Of a stretch of DNA of 64,000 nt, positions 52,957 to 60,092 are shown piece by piece. Position numbers and translations under genes: made by a program. Numbering within the stretch: position 1 is the first letter of the stretch; every line of letters begins with the position of its first letter. The notes under the pieces were generated by a model that did not search any database, was not told the DNA's origin, and was given only the letters and a program-made list of their open reading frames with translations. The stretch comes from Planctomycetota bacterium (GTDB lineage: Bacteria > Planctomycetota > PLA2): contig JAJFFH010000051.1 in assembly GCA_021776735.1 (NCBI GenBank), forward strand, positions 270,326-334,325, read 5' to 3'.

Positions 52957-54171
52957 CTACCGTCCGTAGATCGTCCCCTTGGGGAAAAAGCCGCGCCAGC
53001 GTTCGATCAGCCAGGCCGTGGCGACGACCGGGACCATGCGGTCCGAGCCGTCGGTCGCGCGGCCGCGCAGCAAGTCCCACTGTTTTCCGTTGGCGTCTTC
53101 GACGCCCTTGGCGCCGATCTTGAACTTTCGTTCTCCGCGTTTCCAGGCGACTGCGATGCGTGTCTTCTGGTCGTAGTAGACCGCCACCGGTTCCTTGTTG
53201 AAGGTGTCGTTGATGATCGTCTGCTTGGTCAGCGCGGCGTACGGGTAGAGTTTTGTTTTCTTGTTCTGGCCGATCGCGAGGCCGTAGCCGGCGCCCTTGC
53301 CCTTGAGTCGGAAGGTGCCCATGAACGGGCTGGCGCGGCCGCCTTCGAGCACGGTCGTGCGCGGGTGGAGCATTTTCCATTGGCCCCACGTCGTGACGAT
53401 GCAGGGGACGAACGGAAGGCTCTTGCCCTTGAGCTTGCCTTTCACCGCTTGGCCCGTCGTGTGGACCCAAAGCGAGTGCGTGCCCTTGTCGTACATCAGG
53501 AACGAGCGGCGGTAGAGGATGCCCTCGTGACCGAAGGTCAGCGTCTTGCCATCCAGGGAGCGGCGATACACGATCGCCGTTTGGCAGAGTGTTCACCAAG
53601 AGACCGCGAGCGGATCCTTGCCGATCGTGATGTTGACCAGCTCGTGGATGCCCATTGTCGTGACCGGGAACGCGCAGGACTGGCCGTTGCGCTCGACCCC
53701 GATGACCATCTCGCTCTCGCGCCACTTCGCGGACCTTGCCGCCGCCATCGGCGGGTCGGTCAGGACCGGGAACGCGTCGCGCGGCGCGGCCCGCATCGAG
53801 TGGCGCGCAAGATCCAGTTCCGGGTCGTTGGTGCCGGGCGCCCGCCGTCCGGTGAACTTGCTGCGTCCGACGGTGCCGATCAGGCGACCGCTGTCATCCA
53901 GCGTGGCCTTTGCGTTCCTGGGACCGCGCCGTTCGGTGACGACGAACGAGATTTCGGCCCCCTTGACCGTGAATCCGCCCACCTTTGTCCGGCCCGCCAT
54001 TGTGGACCATGTCGCGTCAAGGCGCTTGCCGGACTTCTCGATCAAGAGCGCGGCGAAGTGCTCCCCGCGCGGATGCTGAAGCGTAAGAACCCACTCGCCT
54101 TCCAGCGGAGAAGGGCTTTCGCCAAGAGCGACGCCAGCGGCGAGGAGACAAAGCGGCAGCAGTACTCGCAT
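52957..54171 (-). CDS. Secreted DUF3179 protein with in-frame UGA at the CxxC Cys: candidate selenoprotein
   Basis: 404 residues if UGA at 53593-53595 is read through. Signal peptide MRVLLPLCLLAAGVALG; a lipocalin-like beta domain (about 22-110: GEWVLTLQHPRGEHFAALLI); then DUF3179 (about 150-400). The family consensus around AVTYCPLCGTAIVF appears here as AVSW-UGA-TLCQTAIVY, so the stop replaces the first Cys and leaves a U-x-x-C pair. Downstream conservation continues (TFGHEGILYRR, LMYDKGTHSLW, VTTWGQWKMLHP), which a dead gene would be less likely to keep. A SECIS-like hairpin follows the UGA. Alternative: a simple nonsense mutation (TGC to TGA) giving two fragments, 53593-54171 and 52957-53571. 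Family function is unknown. Confidence 0.72.
53547..53592 (-). promoter_or_regulatory. Candidate bacterial SECIS hairpin
   Basis: Starting right after the UGA, TGCCA pairs with TGGCA outside, and CGGCGAT pairs with ATCGCCG inside (7 bp), closing a five-base loop CGTGT. The loop begins 20 nt after the UGA and has G at position 2. This matches the described bacterial SECIS geometry (loop 16-37 nt from UGA, G among the first two loop bases). Folding was done by eye. Confidence 0.55.
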
Positions 54172-54248
54172 ACCCCCAATGTAGCGTCCTGCTCCACGGA
54201 GTGAACGCCCCATTCCGTGCAAGCCGTCTTGGTACCCCGGAGCCTAAC

Positions 54249-54269
54249 GAGAATCGCGAAGCGATTCTC
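54249..54269. terminator. Hairpin of the TAAC-AGAATC family
   Basis: GAGAATCGC-GAA-GCGATTCTC, 9-bp stem, preceded by CTAAC and followed by GCAGTGTCC, as at 25299-25321. It lies 17 bp past the methyltransferase stop on the minus strand. Confidence 0.6.
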
Positions 54270-54285
54270 GCAGTGTCCGCCCGCA

Positions 54286-55305
54286 TCACCTGCGACACGT
54301 AACGTAAGTCCAGCAGGCGTCGAACGTCTCGCGCCTCTCAAAGAGCTGATCCATCGCGGCGCGGATCAGGCGCAGGCGATCCTGTACTGCCGCTTCGGTG
54401 GCGGCTTCGCCCTCGATCCTTTCGACGCCGCCGACCCAGCCGAGTACGCCCTCGTGGTACACGGCGAGAAAGTCGTACCACTCCTGCACGTGGGCGACGA
54501 TCGTGCGCTTTTCGACCTTGGCGATCTTGAGCCCCGCGGTTTCCAACGCTCCCGTGTAGTAGTCGAGCGGCCGGACGGGGATGAAATACTTCGCGCGCAG
54601 GGCGTCGTACTTCTCCATGCGCGGCGCATCTTCGAGACCGGGGCGATACGCGGCATAGGCGTCGTCGTCGCGGACCAGTGTCTGCGCGACGCGGTGGATC
54701 GCGCCGACGGTCTCGTCGATGATCCACTCGTGCTCCTCGGCGTCCGGGTTGCGGATGTTGCCCGACTGCACAAGCGCGAGCCCGTCCGGTTTGAGCGCCC
54801 GCGTCCAGGAGGCGAGTGTGTCGGCGAGACCGTAGTACAGGTGAATCGCGTTCGTGGAGACGATGAGATCCACGCCCGCCTCGTCCAGCGGTGATTCAAG
54901 GACCTCGTGGAGCTGTTCGAGGCAACGCTCCTCTTTCTTGTAGCGGATCCATCGGAACGCGACACGCGCGTCGTTGCGGAGCTTTTCGACGGCTAGCCGC
55001 AAGAACTTCGGTGACGCATCGACGATCACGAACCCGGCGTCGACATCCGGCACGCGCTTGAACAGGCGGTCGACCAGGATGCCGGTGCCCCCGGAGTAGT
55101 CGATGCAGATATCGCCGTCCGTCAGCTCCCGCTCGAGCTGCTCCAACGTCGGTTCCAGATTCGCGTACCACCCGTGCGACTCCACGGTGTCGTACTTGAG
55201 AGCCAGGGTCTCAAGCGGGCTCGTCACCCAGGGCTGGTCGGGGATGCGGCGAAAGCCGGCGGGCCAAGAGAAAGTCACGTCCCTAAGTATCGGTTTCGTG
55301 TCCAC
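54286..55305 (-). CDS. Class I SAM-dependent methyltransferase
   Basis: 339 residues from GTG at 55305 (VDTKPILRDVTFSWPAGF); GTG at 55278 is an alternative. SAM-binding motif I is ICIDYSGGTGILVDRL, followed by FVIVDASPKFL, VDLIVSTNAIHLYYGL and LKPDGLALVQSG. The overall fold is a small-molecule methyltransferase; the acceptor cannot be named. A 14-mer motif encodes LTDGDI immediately before motif I, leaving the SAM loop intact. It is upstream of the DUF3179 gene on the same strand, 114 bp apart with a hairpin between, so separate transcription is likely. Confidence 0.85.
   Translation of the reverse strand: MDTKPILRDVTFSWPAGFRRIPDQPWVTSPLETLALKYDTVESHGWYANLEPTLEQLERELTDGDICIDYSGGTGILVDRLFKRVPDVDAGFVIVDASPKFLRLAVEKLRNDARVAFRWIRYKKEERCLEQLHEVLESPLDEAGVDLIVSTNAIHLYYGLADTLASWTRALKPDGLALVQSGNIRNPDAEEHEWIIDETVGAIHRVAQTLVRDDDAYAAYRPGLEDAPRMEKYDALRAKYFIPVRPLDYYTGALETAGLKIAKVEKRTIVAHVQEWYDFLAVYHEGVLGWVGGVERIEGEAATEAAVQDRLRLIRAAMDQLFERRETFDACWTYVTCRR
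55109..55122 (-). repeat. Dispersed 14-mer motif, one mismatch
   Basis: Coding strand ACGGACGGCGATAT after AGCTG, encoding LTDGDI ahead of methyltransferase motif I. Confidence 0.75.
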
Positions 55306-55419
55306 CTCGAAACTCGTCCCGCTGATCTTGCCACGCCCCGCCCGCACCGCCGTCGCCGCTCGGCGGCTGTGCGGACGCAGATTTCGATGACGGGCCAAGG
55401 TGCGGCCGACCCCCTGCAA

Positions 55420-55445
55420 TGCCATACCGAGCCCGGCACAAAAGA
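55420..55445 (+). repeat. Intergenic repeat family I, short copy D
   Basis: TGCCATACCGAGCCCGGCAC then AAAAG, inverted relative to copy C 100 bp to the right, so the two can pair. Confidence 0.7.
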
Positions 55446-55544
55446 GCGACTCTGAGGGGGCGGGGCGTCTTCGTAAACTGTTGCGGAACAACGGATTATG
55501 TCCGTTCTGGACCGCGCGTGCCGCCCCGGGTTTCGCCGCGGCTT

Positions 55545-55630
55545 GTCAAAACCATCCTTTTGTGCCGGGCTCGGTATGGGCTGCCAGAAAGCCGTCCGCG
55601 GATCCTTGGGGTTCGCCAGCTCCGGGGGCG
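55545..55630 (-). repeat. Intergenic repeat family I, copy C
   Basis: Minus strand: CCGGAGCTGGCGAACCCCAA ... CTGGCAGCCCATACCGAG ... GGCACAAAAGGATGGTTTTG. The gap 55306-55793 holds copies C and D and one 14-mer motif but no gene. Confidence 0.8.
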
Positions 55631-55739
55631 TCGTCGCTACGTGGCGTTGTGGACCGGGAGCTTCAGAAACTCCGCGACCTGCTCCGCGCGCTTTCGGGCG
55701 GCCCCGGCGCAGGGGACCGAAGCGAGCAGGAGGGAGCGT

Positions 55740-55753
55740 ACGGACGGCGATGT
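55740..55753 (+). repeat. Dispersed 14-mer motif, exact copy
   Basis: ACGGACGGCGATGT after AGCGT, 40 bp beyond the cytochrome stop, opposite to that gene's direction. Confidence 0.9.
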
Positions 55754-55793
55754 TCGTCGTCGTCGTTCTCCGTTGCCGCCGCCCCCGGGCCCC

Positions 55794-58613
55794 CTATTTC
55801 TTCTTGTCCGGTTCCTCCGCGCTGGCTTCCACCTTTTGCGTTGCCGGTGCACCCGGAGCCGTGCCGTGCGCCATCCCGTCGGCGTCGAACCATGCTTCGA
55901 GCACGATGCCCGTGTCCGGGTCGGTCAGGCGGCGGATCAGATCTGCGCCCAGCGGACCGGCCATGTTCGGGTTGGCGTCCGGGTTGTCGCCGCGGCGGTT
56001 CGGGCCCGAGCCCGGTTTGAGCATCGGGTGGTTGCCGGCGGCGGACGGACGGCCGCTGCCATCCACGATCCGGTCGAGGTTGTGTTTCACCTGCGTGCGG
56101 ATGTTGGCGAGGTCGAAGCGGTCCTTCGGCGAGATGCGCTCGCCCGTTTGACGGTTCTCGCAGCCCTTGCGGTTGTCGTTGTCGTCGAGCGGGTTCACGG
56201 GGCAGCCGTTTTCGTCGAAAAGGAACAGGCCGCTGCCGAGGCCGGCGACCATGTGCACCCACAGCGGCGAGTTGAGCCGGTTGCCCGGGTTCTGGCCGAT
56301 GTGCAGCTTGAGTGTTTCGAACGGCAGCTCCTCGAAGCGGTTGTTGGCCATCGCGTCGCGGAACGCGTCGTACAGTTCGCGGTTGTTGTCCAGGCCCTCG
56401 CGGGTCAGGTGGCAGGCGACGCAGTAGCGCGGACCCTCGTTTTCGTCGTCGACGCGGCCGCGGATCGAGTGGGCCATCATGGCGTTGTGGCCCAGAGAGC
56501 CGTAAGGGTTGGCCGGGTTGGCGCCCTTGCCGGTGCGGTCGCTGAAGGCGAACGTCTTCGACCACTGGTTGTTGCGGTCCTTCCATTTGAAGAACATCTT
56601 CGTGTTCGAGCTGACCTGCGTGATCTTGTTGCGGGAGTTGACGCCGAGCTGAAAAAAGACCGGCGACTGGTAGACGAAGTCCGCGTTCTCCTCGTTGAAC
56701 ACGATGCGTTCGCCCGTGATGTTGGAGAAGTTGTTGCCGCGGTTGTACTCGCCTTCCAGGTGACAACCCATGCAGGTGTTGGTCCACGAGGCGTGGCATG
56801 CCGCACAGTCCATCGAGTCCGCGTGGGCGAATCCGCTCGGCGTGCCGCCCTGGTGCGGGCCGAGTCCGGTGGCCGCGTCGCCGTCGTCGCGGCCCATGGC
56901 GAACGACGCCTTGACACTGAAGATCGTCTTGCCGTTGAGCGGATTCACGACCTCGTTGTCGATGATCGTGTCGCGCGTCTGCGGGATGTAGTGCTTCTTG
57001 CCGGTCAGGCGGCTGTACAGGTAGAGGTGGCCGTCGTCTTCGCGGACGACGTGGTCGAGCGCGTTGCCGTTCGTATCGGCCGCGAGCTGTGCCGTGCGGC
57101 CATCGAAGGCGGTGCCCTCGGCGGTCGTCGCGTAGCCCTGGCCCGCGCCGTGGCATGACTGGCAGCTCACGGCGACGTGCTGTTCCATGCGGCTCTTCAA
57201 GGTTGCATCGCCGTCCTTGGCTTTCCCTCCGTGTAAATCGAAGCTGCCATGGCAGTCGATGCAGCCCATGCCCGCCTCGTAGTGCACGTCCGGCGGCGTG
57301 TCGTCTCGCTCGTCGCCGTCGTAGTCCTCAAACAGCAGGTACTGGTTGAAGTTGCGGCCGTTGAACGTGCGGTTGTTGACGAGCGGGTCGAACAATCGCG
57401 CGTCGTTGCGCGTGGTGCGGTACTCCTCCGGGTTGGCGGGGTATTGGTCGCCCCGGCGCACGTCCTGGTTTTGGTCGAGGCGGATGCCCCAGTACTGCAT
57501 CACGGTGCGGTTCGAGCCCTGATGGCAGCCGGCGCAGGCGTAGTCGTCGATGCCGGGGACCACCTCGCCGCTTTCGAGCGTGCGGGCCGTGCTGATGATT
57601 CGGTGGCCGCGCACGTGCGAGCGCTCGCCGGGATCGATGTCGTCCGGGTCGAGCGGTTCGTTTTTCGGGACGTTCGGGTCGCGGCTGCGGCTGCGGCCGT
57701 CGAGGCTGTACGGCATGTGGCACGCCGTGCAGCCCGAAGAACGGAAGTCGCCGTAGCGGTTGTTGGCCCCTGCGCTGCCCAGGTGGCAGTCGCCACACGT
57801 GAACGCCATCTGCTCGTGCAGGAGGTGTGCGAGCGGCGAGCCGGTTTCGACGCGTCCATCCGGCAAGACGTACTGCGGCAGGTTTTCCGAGTCGTACCGT
57901 TCGTTGCCGTCGATCTGATCCTCGCCCTCGGCGTTGCGTACCGAATAGACGGGGTACTCGAGCAGGCTCGTGATGGCGCCAATGTCGTTGATGTCCGGCT
58001 GCGGACCCTGCACGTCGCGGAACGCGTAGTCGGCGGCGGTGTCTTCGAACAGGCCCTGGTGCGCCTCGATGGCGTTGTCGGCGCCGAAGGCGAAACGCGC
58101 GCCGGACAAAATGCCCGCCTCGGTCGCCAGCACGCTGCGCGAGACCGTGGCGACGTGGCTCTGGTGGCACAGCCCGCACGCGGCACCCTTGGTCACGACG
58201 CGCAGGTCGCCGGGGTTGACGAACTGCAGGTACTGAAGCGCCGTGTAGTTTTGCCCCTCGACCTCGTAGTCGGGGAACTTGTCGATGCCGGTCAGGGTCA
58301 GCCGGTTAAAGAACGCGGTGCGGTTGCGCCGCTGGTTCTCGCGGTCTCCGATCTCGGGCGGCGGCGGCACATGGCTCGTGTCCTTGTCCGTGCCGTTCGG
58401 GTTCCCGCCGTGGCAGATGGTGCACGTCAAACTGTCCGCGCCCGCGAACGGATGCGGATTCTCCACGCCGGGCCCGCCGTACATCGTGTTCGTCGAGCCG
58501 TTATGGCACTGCATACACGATGACACGGTCGCGTTGACCGCGTTCGCACGTCCATCTGCCTCGCACGCCGTCAAAACAGCGACAAGGAGCGAACCAAAAA
58601 CCAGATACTTCAA
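55794..58613 (-). CDS. Undecahaem c-type cytochrome lipoprotein
   Basis: 939 residues from TTG at 58613 (LKYLVFGSLLVAVLTACEAD), a lipoprotein signal with lipobox LTAC. Eleven CxxCH sites were counted: CMQCH, CTICH, CGLCH, CGDCH, CTACH, CAGCH, CIDCH, CQSCH, CAACH, CMGCH and CVACH. Size and lipid anchor fit a cell-surface or periplasmic electron carrier. No porin or partner cytochrome lies next to it. The open frame runs upstream to 58850 but without signal features. The C-terminus ends EASAEEPDKKK. A two-mismatch copy of the 14-mer (57205-57218) encodes KDGDA. Confidence 0.88.
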   Translation of the reverse strand: MKYLVFGSLLVAVLTACEADGRANAVNATVSSCMQCHNGSTNTMYGGPGVENPHPFAGADSLTCTICHGGNPNGTDKDTSHVPPPPEIGDRENQRRNRTAFFNRLTLTGIDKFPDYEVEGQNYTALQYLQFVNPGDLRVVTKGAACGLCHQSHVATVSRSVLATEAGILSGARFAFGADNAIEAHQGLFEDTAADYAFRDVQGPQPDINDIGAITSLLEYPVYSVRNAEGEDQIDGNERYDSENLPQYVLPDGRVETGSPLAHLLHEQMAFTCGDCHLGSAGANNRYGDFRSSGCTACHMPYSLDGRSRSRDPNVPKNEPLDPDDIDPGERSHVRGHRIISTARTLESGEVVPGIDDYACAGCHQGSNRTVMQYWGIRLDQNQDVRRGDQYPANPEEYRTTRNDARLFDPLVNNRTFNGRNFNQYLLFEDYDGDERDDTPPDVHYEAGMGCIDCHGSFDLHGGKAKDGDATLKSRMEQHVAVSCQSCHGAGQGYATTAEGTAFDGRTAQLAADTNGNALDHVVREDDGHLYLYSRLTGKKHYIPQTRDTIIDNEVVNPLNGKTIFSVKASFAMGRDDGDAATGLGPHQGGTPSGFAHADSMDCAACHASWTNTCMGCHLEGEYNRGNNFSNITGERIVFNEENADFVYQSPVFFQLGVNSRNKITQVSSNTKMFFKWKDRNNQWSKTFAFSDRTGKGANPANPYGSLGHNAMMAHSIRGRVDDENEGPRYCVACHLTREGLDNNRELYDAFRDAMANNRFEELPFETLKLHIGQNPGNRLNSPLWVHMVAGLGSGLFLFDENGCPVNPLDDNDNRKGCENRQTGERISPKDRFDLANIRTQVKHNLDRIVDGSGRPSAAGNHPMLKPGSGPNRRGDNPDANPNMAGPLGADLIRRLTDPDTGIVLEAWFDADGMAHGTAPGAPATQKVEASAEEPDKKK
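57205..57218 (-). repeat. Dispersed 14-mer motif, two mismatches
   Basis: Coding strand AAGGACGGCGATGC, encoding AKDGDAT in the cytochrome. Confidence 0.5.
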
Positions 58614-58833
58614 AGTGTCCGACCCCGGGCCGGACCCGTTTCCCCGCAGGGAATGGATATCACCAAGACGCCCGGGAGCAAGTCGGAAGCCGTAAGTCAT
58701 TGCGACAAAACGGGATGGAGCGCACGCGGCGGGGTGAGGGAGCCCCGGGGCAGGGGGAGAAGAGCGCCTCGTCCCGCGTCCGGTCGAACTCTGTGTTTCA
58801 ATGTGTCTCGAAACGGAACGCATGGAGGGAATC

Positions 58834-59240
58834 ATGAGCACCGGCAACAATCATGGACGGGACGCCGCGGACACATTCGAGACGGCGCAGAGTGGGGGGG
58901 GGGGGGCATGGATCTTCCGCGCCTCGGTGACTTCCTGCTGTACCTGTCCTTTCGACGACCGTGCGAGAAGCGCGTGCTCGTCGAGTTCCTGAACGGGATG
59001 TCGGTCGGCCACATCGCGCAAAAGCTCCGCATCTGCGAGAGCACCTGCCGAACCTATGTCGCGCACGTTCATCGCGAACATGAGATCTCGTCCAAACTCG
59101 AACTCCTGGAGAAGGCGCTGCACGAGTTCTGGCGGCGTAACGAGGAGTTGCTGCGACCACTCACGAACGAGATTCTCGAGCTTCGGCACGAGCACGAGCG
59201 GCGTCTCAGAGTTGAGATGTCAAAGCGGAAGTCCGATTAG
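58834..59240 (+). CDS. Small LuxR-type HTH protein behind a G13 tract (frame currently broken)
   Basis: ATG at 58834 has a strong GGAGGG 5-10 bp upstream and opens MSTGNNHGRDAADTFETAQS; at a run of 13 G (58894-58906) the frame shifts and the downstream frame continues from ATG 58908: MDLPRLGDFLLYLSFRRP then EFLNGMSVGHIAQKLRICES TCRTYVAHVHREHEISSKLE, a LuxR/FixJ-type helix-turn-helix, and a charged helical tail. A tract of 14 (or 11) G would give one 135-residue protein. As written, the HTH part (110 residues) could still start at 58908 using the G-run as ribosome site. It precedes the 59338 operon and may control it. Confidence 0.65.
58894..58906 (+). repeat. Homopolymer tract of 13 G
   Basis: Longest homopolymer in the window, at the junction of the two frames of the 58834 gene. 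Candidate slippage switch or sequencing miscount. Confidence 0.85.
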
Positions 59241-59297
59241 GCGAATCCGAAACAAGTGACTCGCGGCGCGCCTGCCGCGCGCGGTAGTGTTCGGTCC

Positions 59298-59317
59298 GAC
59301 CCGCAAGACTGCGGGTC
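59298..59317. promoter_or_regulatory. Leader hairpin before the five-gene operon
   Basis: GACCCGCA-AGAC-TGCGGGTC, a perfect 8-bp stem, ending 8 bp before GGAGG of the 59338 gene. It could be a weak terminator of the HTH gene or a leader element of the operon. Confidence 0.5.
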
Positions 59318-59337
59318 CAATTTCGGAGGACCGACAA

Positions 59338-59694
59338 ATGGCAGGCGAACTGACCCCGCTCGTACTTCTTCCGCGCTACACCACCTACACGGGCGCGCAC
59401 GACTTCACCACCATCGGCATGGAGGTGACCGACTACTCCAAGGCGATCGTCAACTTCTGGCGCGGCGACCTCGCCGGCGCGGGCACCATCTCGGTGACGT
59501 TTCAGGAGTCCACGGACCAAAACACATGGAGCACATGCTCCAGTGGCGGGCCGAACAGCCCGACGGCGGACACCGAGTTTCAGTACGCGCCCGAGTTGAA
59601 CAAGCGCTGGTTCCGGATCAAGGTGAGCGTCACGGGCACCGATCCGTACGTCACCTGCTGGGCGATCGGCTTTTTGGAGCTGCGCGAGGCCTAG
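59338..59694 (+). CDS. Operon protein 1, beta-rich, unrecognised
   Basis: 118 residues, ATG after GGAGG (59325-59329). Mostly predicted beta strands: PLVLLPRYTTYTGAHDFTTI, ISVTFQESTDQNTWSTCS, RWFRIKVSVTGTDPYVTCWA. It is a paralogue of the next gene (shared VLLPRY.T..G...FTT, W.....W.R.... and ....WA.G.L). No signal peptide, so it is cytoplasmic or exported by a dedicated route. The fold looks like a small beta-sandwich such as those in phage or appendage structural proteins, but I cannot name the family. Confidence 0.7.
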   Translation: MAGELTPLVLLPRYTTYTGAHDFTTIGMEVTDYSKAIVNFWRGDLAGAGTISVTFQESTDQNTWSTCSSGGPNSPTADTEFQYAPELNKRWFRIKVSVTGTDPYVTCWAIGFLELREA

Positions 59695-59712
59695 GCCCGG
59701 GCGCGACACGCC

Positions 59713-60072
59713 ATGCCCGGAGCCGTTGCCGACAAGGTCGTCCTGCTTCCCCGCTACAGCACGTTCGCGGGGAGCGGGACCTTCACCACGCTGCCGATCA
59801 ACGTCACGGCGTACGATTCGATCAGTGTCGCCGCCTGGCGGGGCAAGATGGAACCCGACGGAACCTTCTCGTTCAAGATCGAGGCTTCGGTCGATCGGGA
59901 GAACTGGGTCGTACTGGCCGGCTCGGATCCCGGCGCGGACACGGAGTTGCTCTTCGGCGCGAACCTCACCAAGCCATGGCTGAGAGGCAGGACCGAGGTC
60001 AACGACACCGGCAGCGGTTTTCCGGTCGTGTCCGCATGGGCTGTGGGCGAACTCTACCGCAGGCGGAAGTAG
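59713..60072 (+). CDS. Operon protein 2, paralogue of protein 1
   Basis: 119 residues. Aligns end to end with the 59338 product: VVLLPRYSTFAGSGTFTTLP, SISVAAWRGKMEPDGTFSFK, IEASVDRENWVVLAGSDPGA, PWLRGRTEV, SAWAVGELYRRRK. It lacks the two Cys of protein 1. 18 bp after protein 1. Two similar small beta proteins in tandem suggest a hetero-oligomer or alternative subunits. Confidence 0.7.
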   Translation: MPGAVADKVVLLPRYSTFAGSGTFTTLPINVTAYDSISVAAWRGKMEPDGTFSFKIEASVDRENWVVLAGSDPGADTELLFGANLTKPWLRGRTEVNDTGSGFPVVSAWAVGELYRRRK

Positions 60073-60092
60073 CGGAAGTACGAAGTGACGCC

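Noticed and set aside
1691..57218. The 14-mer as Chi, KOPS or another polar replication motif
   Set aside because: Exact copies are evenly split between strands in this window, and no local switch of orientation is seen.
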